Assembly: GCA_030674185.1 (NCBI GenBank)
Contig: CM060308.1
Coordinates: 34,030,089-34,094,088 of the forward strand
Direction: 5' to 3'
Source: Monoplex corrugatus
Lineage: Eukaryota; Mollusca; Gastropoda; Littorinimorpha; Ranellidae
DNA length: 64,000 nt
Program-made: the position numbers and the translations under genes
Shown here: one piece after another, positions 30,331 to 41,588 of the stretch
Position numbering within the stretch: the first letter of the stretch is position 1
Layout of the letters: each line of letters starts with the position of its first letter
The notes under the pieces: model-generated
Told to the model about the DNA's origin: nothing
The model's input: only the letters and a program-made list of their open reading frames with translations
The model's database searches: none

Positions 30331-30560
30331 CGAAACTCCGAACACGACCTCCCCTACTGACCCATAGGTATACAAACAGCTATGATTGGACACAGCAGCG
30401 AAACTCATTACTTGTAAATACGTTGAAGAACCCAGCTACCAACACCAACCTAGCCACGAAACTACACATCAACAACAGCAAAGGAGAGCAGACAACTATT
30501 CACTGCATGACAACGACAACTATACTCTATACTCTCACATAACAATGTTGACAAAATTGG
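30331..30560. other. No gene seen
   Basis: Unique-looking sequence, no frame or repeat family recognised. Confidence 0.4.
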
Positions 30561-30880
30561 AATGACTGACCACTGCACTCACCGCATACCGTCTGTAGCG
30601 GAGGAAAACAAGAGTCGAGTCATTCCTGGTTACATACCAACAAGACACAGCCATCGTAAACTTCCCATACTACGCTGACCAACACTGAAACGACTGACCA
30701 CTGCACCCGCCGCATACCGTCTGTAGCAGAGGAAAAATAACAAGTGTCGAGTCACTCCTGGTTACATACCAACAAAACACATAGATCTCTACCCATTTCT
30801 AGGACATGAAATCCAACTACAAGTGGTGACTCTGACCAGAAACTGGCCCTATGCACCCAACTGCAAACCGTCTGTAGCAG
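30561..30880. repeat. 128-bp tandem repeat, about 2.3 copies
   Basis: GACTGACCACTGCACTCACC starts at 30564 and recurs at 30692 as GACTGACCACTGCACCCGCC. Both are followed by GCATACCGTCTGTAGC and later TCCTGGTTACATACCAACAA. A third partial match (AACCGTCTGTAGCAGAAG) is near 30866. Confidence 0.85.
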
Positions 30881-31240
30881 AAGGGGCACACAACACCAAC
30901 TGAACTCGAACACCCACAATTCTTCACTTTTAAAGCCAACAAACAAGCTCACAGAACCATGTTCACAGAACCAGCACCATACACCAGACGCACGCACACC
31001 ATAACTTAGGCCATAAACACAGGTTGGGCGAAACAGATTCTCAGACAAGATACAAAATCACGTAAAAACACACACACAGGCACAGGTAAACCGTAACTGG
31101 ACAGGTGAGTTTTGACCCAGTTGGCCAAGACTCCACACACCCACTGACCCAACCAAACACTCCTGTCCCCAAACGAGAAGAAAAGGGAAAAAATAAAAAG
31201 ATGAACAAAACTGCCGTGACACTACTAATGCTTTAATAAT
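30881..31240. other. No gene seen
   Basis: CA-rich sequence without a recognised feature. Confidence 0.4.
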
Positions 31241-31520
31241 ATTCGTACATTAGTATTACTACTACTATTATTATTTCTACTACTGCTACTGCCACTACTA
31301 CTACTACTACTAATATTAATAGTAATAATGATAATAATGATGATGATGATGGTGGTGGTGATGATGATGATAATGGTGGTGGTGTGATGCTGGTGATGGT
31401 GATGATGATGGTGATAAAACCATGATAACGATAATGATAATCATCATTATCATAACCATTACCATACCATTATTACTGTTACAGTAATATGGATAATGAT
31501 TGTAATAACGATAATGATTA
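31241..31520. repeat. Imperfect trinucleotide repeats
   Basis: (TAC)n/(TAT)n, then (GAT)n/(GGT)n and CATTAT runs. Confidence 0.85.
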
Positions 31521-31683
31521 CAAGAGTAAGGACGGTAATAAATTTAGAACACTTCCTCTTGTTTTTCATTGCTTTGTTTTGTTTTGTTTTCTTGTTTGCT
31601 TTGTGTTTGCTTGACTCACACACGGTTCAGACGTGGTTCACGCTTTAGTCACACATGCCCATTCAAATGACAGCTTGTTTTAA

Positions 31684-33186
31684 CCCTTAGCTGTTCACAA
31701 GGCCCGTAACCGCCCTGCGGAAAAAATGTGCTGATCCGTTCATAGCGGTCGAGATCGCCCTACCTTTTCCGGCACACGTGTGGGGAATTTCCATCACTAC
31801 TGGCCTTGCTGTCTTATCGCACATGTGGTTAGAATCTTGGTCAGTCCCGCGTTGAATGTTCTAGAAATAGTACGAGCATTCTGGGATGCAAGGAACTTTC
31901 CATTCACTAGGCCTACTGAAAGACTTAGTTACTCAACTTACTGATGCTGTGGTACGTGCTTTCATTCACAACTGTGAGCGTGGGAAAGATGGCGAGTTTC
32001 AGCGAAGACGAATTTGTGGATTACACTGAAGCAGAGTTGCAGGGATTTTTTAGAGAAATTGATCGTTTAGAAATTGAAGAAGAAGATGAAGAAGAAAAGG
32101 AAGATGTAGAGTCTGATGTTGAAGTAGGTGGTGATGGTGAAGATGGAAATGACAGTGACATAGACGACGATGTACCGCTGGCTGCACTGGTGCAGGCATG
32201 GCGACCGGTGACACGTGGCTGTGAAGTCAGGAATTTTCACAAGTTGTTGGGCCTAAACATTTGCTGCCCGCTGATGCGAAACCAGTAGACTATTTTTTGT
32301 TTGTTTCTGCCACTAGAATTTTTTGTCAGTGCTGCTGAAGAGACCAACAACTACGCTGGTCAGAAGATGCGGCAAAGGGGCAACCTGACCCACTTTGGAA
32401 AGAGACTACAGCTGATGAAATCAGGGCATACCTGTCTATTCTCATCATGATGGGGCTAAAACATCAGTCCCGTCTATGGTGCTACTGGTCAACTTTCTGT
32501 CCGGGACTGTTTCCGGGACTATCATGCGCTAAACACCACGACACAGGCTACAACCAGCGCTTGTGACACCACTGGTGACACTGCCACTGACAATGACGGT
32601 GACAATCACAGTGACGATGACAACAACATCTCACCATCATTACAGTAGCTGCAAAGTTGCTGTATAGGCACATATGTGTAAATAGTGTATAGGGAATGAA
32701 ATCTGTAGACGAACATGTACCAAATATCTTTGGAAAACATTTCTGTTTCTTTCTGTTTATGTTCATTTTTGGTGACATCGTGACAATTCTTTTCTGACAT
32801 TTGTGTTGTGCCTGTGTATTGGATACTATACTGGAGGAGCAGAGACAGCATCGGGTAGGACAGATGTTGTGTGTACAACTAACAAATGTTGTTTTTAGAC
32901 AATAGAGCTTGTTTGTATGCTAACCATTGTATTGTCACCATAAAAATACCTCTGTCTGTGACATCTTTGGTGACAGGTACACGCACACTAGACCCAGGAC
33001 ACACAAAACCACATGCAAATCAAACTATGGACACTTGTGTATATGTGTGCAAAAAATCTTTCTTCTGTACTTTCAAACAAGTGAATGGCAGTATGTTTAT
33101 CAGCATGACTGTACTCGGATGAAAAATGTCAGAAAATGCGAATACTAGGAGCTAGCTTTACATCTAGCAGTGCGAATGCGAAAGGG
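31684..33186 (+). mobile_element. Internally deleted piggyBac element between TTAA sites
   Basis: TTAA at 31680-31683 and at 33187-33190 is the target duplication of piggyBac elements. The left end CCCTTAGCTGTTCACAAGGC and the inverse right end CCCTTTCGCATTCGCACTGC both begin CCCTT(T/A). At 1.5 kb the copy is too short for a complete transposase gene. It encodes an N-terminal part and a possible C-terminal tail only, so it is non-autonomous. Confidence 0.85.
31989..32655 (+). pseudogene. piggyBac transposase remnant
   Basis: From ATG at 31989 (AAAGATGGCG) it encodes MASFSEDEFVDYTEAELQ and a strongly acidic segment (IEEEDEEEKEDVESD), typical of piggyBac N-termini. After a frame change near 32262 it reads PADAKPVDYFL, AAEETNNYAGQKMRQ and ADEIRAYLSILIMMGLKHQ (32412-32468), the conserved start of the transposase domain (family form EIRAFLGILIxMGL). 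It continues to LWCYWSTFCPGL. Soon after, sequence jumps to an Asp-rich tail ending TAG near 32650. The catalytic Asp region and the C-terminal zinc finger are missing. Confidence 0.8.
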
Positions 33187-33299
33187 TTAAAGCAATAGAT
33201 GACATTCAAAAATCAACACAAAATGATGACGATGTCATTCTAACAGACTTCCTTTCATACAAAACAATGATTATAGCAAATCCAGTTCGTGCACTTTTC

Positions 33300-33700
33300 A
33301 ACGTCATTGTTATCAAACAACAACAGCAGCAACAACAACAACAACAGCGGCAACAACAACAACAACGAGGACGACAACAACGACAACAACAGATCAGATA
33401 AAATAACACGACATATAGCGAAGACAATGACAGAGACAGAGAGAGACACAGGAGAGAGGAGAGAGACAGACAGACAGACAGGAGAGAGAGAGAAGAGAGA
33501 GAGAGAAAGAGAGAGAGACAGAAAGAGAGAGAGAGAGAGGAGGGAGGAAAGAGAGACAGAGTCAGAGGAGAAAGGAGAGACAGACAGACAGACAGAGGAG
33601 AGATGAGAGACAGAGAGACAGAGACAGAGAGACACAGATAGACACAGACAGAGACACAGACACAGACACAGAGACACAGAGAGACAAAGAGACGCCAGAC
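33300..33700. repeat. (CAA)n and (GAGACA)n simple repeats
   Basis: ACAACAACAGC run at 33315-33400, then GA/GACA-rich sequence at 33425-33700. Confidence 0.95.
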
Positions 33701-34125
33701 TTCAGATGGTTTATTCATATAGGCCACGGCCTCTTAAGTGGGATGCACATAATTATTCATTCTCACAATCATAATAAACATTAACTAGACGATAACAGTA
33801 TGTCTGATTTGAAATGTTTTGTACAAGCACATAACAAATGAATGGAAAGAACATAATATACAAACGTTCTACCCATATTCGAGCCTTCGTTCCCTTGGGA
33901 AGAATTAATTCTAAAAGAGGCTCAAGAAACCGCTGTCACTCTAAATTTAAGCACTTTGTATAGAAATAAGGCTAAATTTCGAACAACTTTAAATGGCAGT
34001 ATATGACATCAATAAAGCAAATTTAAATATGGAAGGTTCTCTACAATATTTCGAGTCTATGTTTTTCTCACGAATAGAATGGAGTGCTGGGCAACATAAG
34101 ACAAAATGTACTTCATCTTCTTTTC
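33701..34125. other. No gene seen
   Basis: AT-rich; no recognisable feature. Confidence 0.45.
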
Positions 34126-34700
34126 AAGTATACTGAATTCTTACTGGTCCTCTTCAACATAAATGACAAGTATACTGAATTCTTACTGGTCCTCTTCAAC
34201 ATAAATGACAAGTATACTGAATTCGACATAAATGACAAGTATACTGAATTCTTACTGGTCCTCTTCAACATAAATGACAAGTATACTGAATTCTTACTAG
34301 TCCTCTTCAACATAAATGACAAGTACATGTATACTGAATTCTTACTGGTCCTCTTCAACATAAATGACAAGTATACTGAATTCTTACTGGTCCTCTTCAA
34401 CATAAATGACAAGTATACTGAATTCTTACTGGTCCTCTTCAACATAAATGACAAGTATACTGAATTCTTACTAGTCCTCTTCAACATAAATGACAAGTAT
34501 ACTGAATTCGACATAAATGACAAGTATACTGAATTCTTACTGGTCCTCTTCAACATAAATGACAAGTATACTGAATTCTTACTGGTCCTCTTCAACATAA
34601 ATGACAAGTATACTGATTCTTACTGGTCCTCTTCAACATAAATGACAAGTATACTGAATTCTTACTGGTCCTCTTCAACATAAATGACAAGTATACTGAG
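34126..34700. repeat. 42-bp minisatellite, about 13-14 copies
   Basis: Unit AAGTATACTGAATTCTTACT then GGTCCTCTTCAACATAAATGAC, with very little divergence. Two shortened units (GAATTCGACATAAATGAC, near 34221 and 34505) lie in the same local context, which suggests a block of several units was itself duplicated. Since 42 is a multiple of 3 both strands are open; no protein is inferred. Confidence 0.95.
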
Positions 34701-35944
34701 TGGAACGTGCCACATGCCGCTCTGGAAGTCAGCTGCGTCGACGGCATGATTCCTCATGGTGCCTCTTGCTGAGTACATGTATTTTGATGCTAGTCTCTAT
34801 CAGTCCTGAGAAACCAGCGCTAATACGGAGACGATATGATGTGTCTTTCGTTCATCCACACTCGGTTACGCCCCGAGAGATAGAGACAGACAGACAGAGA
34901 GACGGAGACAGACAGACAGAGAATGAGAGAGTAACAACACACAGAGACAGAGAAATAGAATGAGAAAGATAGAGAGGGAGAAAAAAAAATTTAAATAGGG
35001 GGGGGGGGGGGGGGGATTGTGAAAAATCAAGATGATCAAGCCATTCTAATATACCTCTTTTTTATATAAAGCTATTAAAAGTGTGATGGTGGGGTGGTAA
35101 GGATAAAGATGAGGACAGGAGGCAGAAGAGCAGAAGAGCGCAGATCGTAATCCAGCCTGGCAAGGAAGACCCGTGGAAGGCAGAGCCGGTGTTTCTCTCT
35201 TTTATTTTGACCCAAACGTTCAAGACCAGACCAGAGGAGAATGGCATGCATGACGTTCACACTCATCCGCTTATATACTCGGCCAGTGAACCGCACAGAC
35301 ACCACCGCGAGTCTGCGGAGGAATCGACTCTTTGGGGCCCCTTAGAGGCCAGATTTGTGTTTCCTCCTGCAAACTCAGCGGTGTTTATCTTGCGATCCAC
35401 ATAACAAATATCATCATATTATATATCACAAAAATCTACACAGCACACAGATTGTTGTGGTTTACATCATTTTACATAATATTCACTTAGATCGAAACTA
35501 TGAGCGATTTAAGTCAATGTTTACACTTTGCTGAAAGGGGTTTTAGCCGTATTTTTACGTATTTAATCAGTTGATATTAATCCATAAAATATCAAATAAA
35601 TGGGTAATTAGACGATAACCGAGAAGTTTATGTGGACATACTTCGAATAGGTAAATCAACCTCTTGGTGCTGAAATTGATCGATAAACAGGTGAATGAAA
35701 ACACAACTGATCCTAATTTGGACACGCGCAGTCCGACCACAGTACGGAATGCCAGAATCTCTTCAAATACCTTACTGCTTAGCGATATTTTATTGCAGTA
35801 TCAGTTCTGTTTATAAAAAGAGCAAAAATGTAACTGTAATTATGTATTCTAAATCAGATTTTAGACATTGTCGTGTGATTGATAATTAAATTCTACATCC
35901 CGGCAAGATGGCGGTCATTTTGGCGGTTTGTCGCACTTAGATTT
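34701..35944. other. No gene seen; poly-G tract
   Basis: GACA-rich at 34875-34975, and an 18-base G run at 34998-35015. The rest is AT-rich with no recognisable exon. GCAAGATGGCGGTCATTTTG near 35905 lies just before the LINE. Confidence 0.5.
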
Positions 35945-38774
35945 GGCCTGAGCTTTCTTAATGCAACCTCTACAACGACTCACTCATTCCCGCCTATCTT
36001 TCTCGCAGTCTCTGCCTTTCTCCCATCCTTCTTTCGAGCACGTTGAAGTATCCTTCCAATCCACCCCTCACCCCATCACCTTCTCCTGTGTCTATCGACC
36101 CCCACCTAGCTCTGCCAACAAACTCACCACATCCATGTTTCTCTCTGACTTTGACCAATTGCTTGACCACTACTGCCTCTTACCTGGAAATCTCATCATT
36201 CTAGGTGATATCAATGTCCACTATGACAACACTCACCGTTATGACACAAGACATATCATCAACTCTCTGTCCAATCACAATATGACTCAACACATTTCTG
36301 AACCAACCCATCAAAAAGGTCACATTCTTGACTGGATCATTTCTCGTGATCATCACAATTCCGCTACTGACAACTGCTTAGTTCTTTCTACCCGTCTAAC
36401 TTCAGCCCTTCCATCTGACCACTCTGCAATTCTCTGTTCTCTCGACATTTCTCCTCCTTCCCGTACCATGCGCACAGTGACTCGACGCAATCTCAAATCT
36501 ATCGACCTCTCCACATTTTCATCTGATGCCTCCCGTCTCCTTTCTGAAAAGTCACATAACCTTGCCGATGAATTCTATACTACTCTCCACCATCTTCTGG
36601 ACACTCATGCTCCAGCCACAACCCGTCTTTTACCTGACCGCCCCCCTACCCCCTGGCTCACTCATGAGATCGCCTGTGCAAAACGTGCCCGCCGCAGAGC
36701 AGAGCGCCGCTGGCGCAAATCCAAACTCACTGTACACAGGCAACTTTTCCAAGCCTCTAAAACAAAAGTATCCACCCTCATTGCATCAGCAAAAACAAGC
36801 TATTTCCAAACCAAAATCCTGAATGCCTCTTCTTCAAAAGAACTCTTTACAACCATGAATCATCTCCTTGGCACACGAAAAGATTTACCTCTCCCAACAA
36901 AACATACAAATGAAGAACTCCCATCTGTATTCTCCAACTATTTCACCACCAAAATACAAACTCTTCGTGACAGGCTTGACAGGACACCCTGTCAACCATG
37001 CCCACCTGACCCTTCCTTCTCTGGCACACCTCTTACTACTTTTACCCCAGTCTCACAAGAAGAAATTCTCAACACAATCAGATCCATGTCGTTCAAAACC
37101 TGCGAACTGGATCCTCTTCCAGGTTCTGTCTACGCCGACTGTCTCCCTACTCTCCTCCCATTCATCACTGACATCATCAACACTTCTCTTCAAACTGGAA
37201 CTGTCCCAGATTCTTTCAAGTCTGCTATTGTTCACCCTCTCCTCAAGAAACACAATTTAGATCCAAATGAACTGAAAAATTACCGGCCTATCTCTAATCT
37301 CTCTTTCTTGTCAAAACTCCTTGAAAAAGTCGTCCTCAACCAGCTGAACTCTCACCTGTCTGCCAACAATCTCCTCAATCCTTTCCAGTCAGCCTACCGC
37401 CAGTGCCATAGCACTGAAACTGCCCTACTACACATTCTCAACAATCTCCTCCTTGCAACTGATACTGGCAAAGTCTCTCTCCTCACACTCCTTGATCTGT
37501 CTGCAGCCTTTGATACCATTGATCATGGTATTCTCCTTTCTAGACTTCATCATACTTTTGGCATCTCTGACATTGCTCTGTCTTGGTTCACTTCATACCT
37601 ATCAAACAGAAAACAAACCGTTCTCATCAATGGCACTTACTCTCAACCTGCATACCTGACCTGTGGTGTTCCACAAGGATCTGTCCTTGGCCCTGTTCTT
37701 TTCACTCTTTACACCTCCCCCCTGTCCACCATCACCAACTCCCATTCTATAAAACACCACTTCTATGCTGATGACACCCAACTTCAAGACAGTGACTCAC
37801 CTGATAATATACAGCGCCTGTTGACTCGCACCACTGAGTGTTACTCGGACATTAAGAACTGGATGACACACAATAGACTTCAGCTTAATGACGACAAAAC
37901 AGAAGCTATCCTCATTGGCACCCGTCAGAAACTTTCTCAGCTGCCTCCTCTTTCTCTCCCATTATGTAACACATCAGTCCCAATTTCTGATTCAGCTAAA
38001 AACCTTGGTGTCTGCATTGACTCTACCCTCTCCATGAACAACTTTGTTTCTCAAACTGCCAGATCCTGCTACTATCATCTCCATCGTATAAAGCTGATCA
38101 GGAAGTATCTCTCTGTCGAAACAACTGCAAAACTCGTTCTCTCCTTCATAATGTCTCGCATTGACTATTGCAATTCACTCCTGTCTGGTCTTCCTGCCTC
38201 CACCATTCACATCCTACAGCGCATTCAAAACAATGCTGCACGCCTTGTACTCAAAAAGAAAAAAGCTGACCACATATCTCCTCTCCTGGCACAACTTCAC
38301 TGGCTCCCTGTATCAAAGCGCATACAGTACAAACTAGACACCATGTGCTACAAAAGCCTCAATAACGCAGCCCCCGATTACCTGTCAAGCCTACTTGAGA
38401 TCTATGTTCCCTCACGTACCCTCCGCTCTGCCTCTGATCCTCTGACTCTTCGCTTTCCACGCACTAAGCTCAATACCTATGGTCCACGAGCCTTCTCTGT
38501 TTCTGGTCCACTCTCCTGGAACAAACTTCCTCTCTCAGTCCGTCAGCAACCTACTTTTGTCTCCTTCAAGTCCGCTCTCAAAACTCACCTTTTCTCTCCT
38601 GCATAAAATCCTAACCTCACTCAACCCTCCCCTCTGCAGCCTGTCTCCGCTCGGAGGGAATCACATGGTTATAATATATAATTGTATGCTATGCTCTCTA
38701 TAATTTTCCATTGCTTTTATTCTTGCTTTTATTGCTTTTATTCTTTCTCCCCATTTATAGCCATGCGTGTGTGT

Positions 38775-38807
<33 letters not shown>

Positions 38808-38932
38808 TGTATGTGTGCGTGCGTGTGTGTGCGAGCGTGCGTGCCTGCGTGTGTGTCTGCTTCAGCGCTTAGATTTGATTTTATCAAGCTTTTGCGCTAT
38901 ATAAATATTGTAATTATTATTATTATTATTAA
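35945..38932 (+). mobile_element. CR1/L2-like LINE, 5'-truncated but with an open ORF2
   Basis: The frame begins within the endonuclease domain and the 5' part of the element is missing. After the stop at 38606 comes a 3' UTR with a GT microsatellite (38767-38850). The end is TTTTGCGCTATATAAATATT then GTAATTATTATTATTATTA, the ATT-repeat tail usual for CR1/L2-group LINEs. The ORF has no internal stop, so insertion is probably recent. No target duplication was seen, as is common in this group. Confidence 0.85.
35961..38606 (+). CDS. LINE ORF2 (partial endonuclease plus reverse transcriptase)
   Basis: 881 residues. The C-terminal half of the APE endonuclease remains: FSCVYRPPPSS near 42, LIILGDINVHYD near 79 and PSDHSAILCSL near 151. 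The RT follows: VHPLLKKHNLDPNELKNYRP, LLDLSAAFDTIDH near 511, GVPQGSVLGPVLFTLY, and FYADDTQL near 601-608 with both catalytic Asp. The thumb and C-terminal region has RIDYCNSLLSGLP and HWLPVSKRIQYKLDTM, typical of CR1/L2-type elements. The first ATG (35961) is only the first Met after the truncation, not the natural start. Without the catalytic N-terminal endonuclease motifs the copy is unlikely to move by itself. Confidence 0.9.
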   Translation: MQPLQRLTHSRLSFSQSLPFSHPSFEHVEVSFQSTPHPITFSCVYRPPPSSANKLTTSMFLSDFDQLLDHYCLLPGNLIILGDINVHYDNTHRYDTRHIINSLSNHNMTQHISEPTHQKGHILDWIISRDHHNSATDNCLVLSTRLTSALPSDHSAILCSLDISPPSRTMRTVTRRNLKSIDLSTFSSDASRLLSEKSHNLADEFYTTLHHLLDTHAPATTRLLPDRPPTPWLTHEIACAKRARRRAERRWRKSKLTVHRQLFQASKTKVSTLIASAKTSYFQTKILNASSSKELFTTMNHLLGTRKDLPLPTKHTNEELPSVFSNYFTTKIQTLRDRLDRTPCQPCPPDPSFSGTPLTTFTPVSQEEILNTIRSMSFKTCELDPLPGSVYADCLPTLLPFITDIINTSLQTGTVPDSFKSAIVHPLLKKHNLDPNELKNYRPISNLSFLSKLLEKVVLNQLNSHLSANNLLNPFQSAYRQCHSTETALLHILNNLLLATDTGKVSLLTLLDLSAAFDTIDHGILLSRLHHTFGISDIALSWFTSYLSNRKQTVLINGTYSQPAYLTCGVPQGSVLGPVLFTLYTSPLSTITNSHSIKHHFYADDTQLQDSDSPDNIQRLLTRTTECYSDIKNWMTHNRLQLNDDKTEAILIGTRQKLSQLPPLSLPLCNTSVPISDSAKNLGVCIDSTLSMNNFVSQTARSCYYHLHRIKLIRKYLSVETTAKLVLSFIMSRIDYCNSLLSGLPASTIHILQRIQNNAARLVLKKKKADHISPLLAQLHWLPVSKRIQYKLDTMCYKSLNNAAPDYLSSLLEIYVPSRTLRSASDPLTLRFPRTKLNTYGPRAFSVSGPLSWNKLPLSVRQQPTFVSFKSALKTHLFSPA

Positions 38933-39896
38933 TATCTAATGATTAAAGGTGTGATGTGGTTCGAATGAAAGATTAGAATATCAACATTCTAATCGTGATC
39001 TTAAAATGTCCACAATTTATTTCATTATCTTACAAATTTCCAATTATCATCATGGCTTCTAGTCGGAAATTTTGGATCTATAGATCTAGTACCGAACAAA
39101 CGAACAACAAAATTATTGATTTCAGGGAAACGAGGGCAAATTTCACCTCGAGGACATTTCCCATAAGAAATACATACTTTTCTAGAATGCACAAGCTACT
39201 TATTTCCTAGTTTTTAAATAGAATTTCCTAATATTATTGAGTATCACTGAACCAGGGGAAGTAATTGTACTCAATATCGTTTGAGAAGAAAAAGACGTCT
39301 GCTACACGCCATTGGGTGTGCACGGCTACAAAAGAAAACAAGTGTTTGGTTACAACACATTATTCTCAGTATAAAACTCCATGAACCTAAAAAATTAAAC
39401 AATTAAAACCACCAGTAATACAATATTTCTGAGCAATGGTACAATTCATTACCTTGACACTTACGTTTGAGTGAAGTCACACTCAAATTAACAAGAAACA
39501 TCATGAGAATGCCTCGCCACTCTCGGGACAATCCCCTCCCAAGCTCCCGACGCTAATCGATAGTCATTTCATTTAGCAAAGTGGGGGGGGGGTGGGGGGA
39601 GGGGGGCTGTTCATGCATTGCATGAGCAATTCGGACCCAGTCATCAGTTACTTTGTTTACGAACCGAATGGCAAAGTGGGAAGATGACAAACCCCGGGAC
39701 ATAGCCACACAACGCGCACCAATCAAATCCAGCTCAGCCTCTGGACCAAGAGAGAATGGAAGACCCCTCTCTCGGCCCACTCTGATGTTCATCTCTCTTT
39801 CGGGTAGCCCACCCTGCCACCAGCTCGCATAGCTGTCAGCTTGTCCAAGTTTTCGTCAAACTATATCGAGCGCAAAACAGTTCTATTTAGCTGTCA
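38933..39896. other. No gene seen
   Basis: AT-rich, then a G-rich patch at 39581-39606. No recognisable frame. Confidence 0.45.
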
Positions 39897-40365
39897 AATT
39901 TCAGTTTCAGTTTTCTCAATATGACGTCTCCGTGCTGGGAATGAATTTCATATGCACTAACATCACAGGTGCCATGTGATGGAGAAGATCCAGAGTGATC
40001 ACGGCACAAGCCTTAAGCTTGCACATAATTCCATGAGCTGGCCAGGTCCTGAGATCCTACCTAGATATTTCCATAACCCTGAGCCAGCACCACGAGGGCG
40101 GCACCCATCCCATCTCCCTCGCTTCAAATTCATATTCATATTAATGTTTTTTTAACCAAGACTCACAGAAAAGCAAGAAGGTTAATTGGTCTTCATGGGG
40201 TAGGACCTGGGAAATCAACCTATCTCTCCAATGTTTTATACCAAGGCAGCCGGGCAATGCCCTGCTCTCCACGATTTTCAACTGCAGTGGGATCTTTAGC
40301 GTGCGCAGCCAGAAGGCACACGGGTCCGACTCGTTTTTCGTCCCCTTCCGAAAGACTATTTAGCT
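39897..40365 (-). mobile_element. Long tRNA-derived SINE, copy 2, head missing
   Basis: The inverse of 8540-9090. It contains GATCACGGCACAAGCCTTAA, GAGCTGGCCAGGTCCTGAG, GTTTTATACCAAGGCAGCC and CACGGGTCCGACTCGTTTTT, and stops at TCCCCTTCCGAAAGACTA before the tRNA head. Confidence 0.8.
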
Positions 40366-40523
40366 GTCACATTGGTTGTGTAAGGACTGGTTGTCTTTTA
40401 CCTGGTACCACTGACCAATGCCGACATTGGAAGTATGACTAGGTGTCCTTGAGCAGCGTGTGTAAAAGCACGGCTGTTTGCCAGCTGTGTAAGAGTGTTC
40501 GGTACGTGGCTTGATATAAGCTT

Positions 40524-40525
<2 letters not shown>

Positions 40526-40616
<91 letters not shown>

Positions 40617-40815
40617 GGGGGGGGGTTCATCGCACTTAGGGAGGTTACCTTTGTGCTCACCTTTTTTTTCGTCCCATTTTTCTACGCCACCTTATTGGCT
40701 ACAGAAGTTGGCACTGTTGTTTGTTTGTTTGTTTGTTTGTTTGTTTGTTTTGTTTTGTTTTTGTTTTTGTATTTGTGGGTTTTTTCTTTTTTTTTTTTTT
40801 TCTTTTTTTTTCTAC
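40526..40815. repeat. (GT)n, poly-G, (GTTT)n and poly-T runs
   Basis: GT at 40526-40612, G10 at 40616-40625, GTTT at 40718-40760 and T-rich at 40780-40812. Confidence 0.9.
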
Positions 40816-40864
40816 AATGCGATGACGATGGTGTCAATGAGGATGATAATCAGAATGCTATGGA

Positions 40865-41105
40865 GTTCTGCCTGGGTTTGAGATTGCGTGACAGGGCTGT
40901 ACTCTACGTTTACTATCATCATATATCCTGACGTCAACCAGGCTCGAGAGATACAGACGCCTGCGATGCTGTTCAGAAGATTTGAGCAACACCCTCAATG
41001 ACGCATTTGTGAAGTGGATGAGACTCGACACTATAGTCCCAGTCTTCTCAATGAGCCAATAGCACGCTCAACTCTGGGTAGGAGCCAGTTACGGCCGAAA
41101 AAAAA
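40865..41105 (+). repeat. Third copy of a 240-bp piece of the duplicated segments
   Basis: Contains GTACTCTACGTTTACTATCA, GAGAGATACAGACGCC, CCCTCAATGACGCATTTGTG and ACTCTGGGTAGGAGCCAG. These align with 56140-56335 in B and partly with 15990-16110 in A. It lies outside both segments. Confidence 0.7.
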
Positions 41106-41119
41106 CCCACAATGATATG

Positions 41120-41206
41120 TTTTTGAAGGGACTGATGGGGATTCCAACCCACAACCTTCCAGTCGGTAGTCCGCTGTGTAAACCACTACACCACGTGCAG
41201 TTAGTT
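41120..41206 (-). mobile_element. tRNA-like SINE head
   Basis: On the minus strand GTGGTGTAGTGGTTTACACA (A-box) and GGTTGTGGGTTGGAATCCCC (B-box) are spaced as in a tRNA-derived SINE. The B-box differs from the tRNA consensus and no 3' half of a tRNA is seen, so it is not called a tRNA gene. Confidence 0.65.
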
Positions 41207-41462
41207 CTCAAATCTAAAGTCATAACGGCAGACGTATCAAATACGAACCGAAATTTTTTTTCTTTGTTCTTGTGCAAAAGTTCTGTCCCGTTTCTGGAAG
41301 ATAGTTTTCAATGTGTCCATTGTGAAGCTGAAGAGTCTCTTTCTGTTACTGCCGTTTATCATTGTATCACTGAAATTATTGCCATCGTGTTGTTTGCTAG
41401 CAGTGTTCATAGTAACTGTGACAGATGCAAGTTTGAAAAGGTTGGAGTTTTTTCGCCCATAA

Positions 41463-41588
<126 letters not shown>

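Noticed and set aside
34084..34641. 185-codon repetitive open frame with an antisense partner
   Set aside because: A product of a 42-bp repeat divisible by 3.
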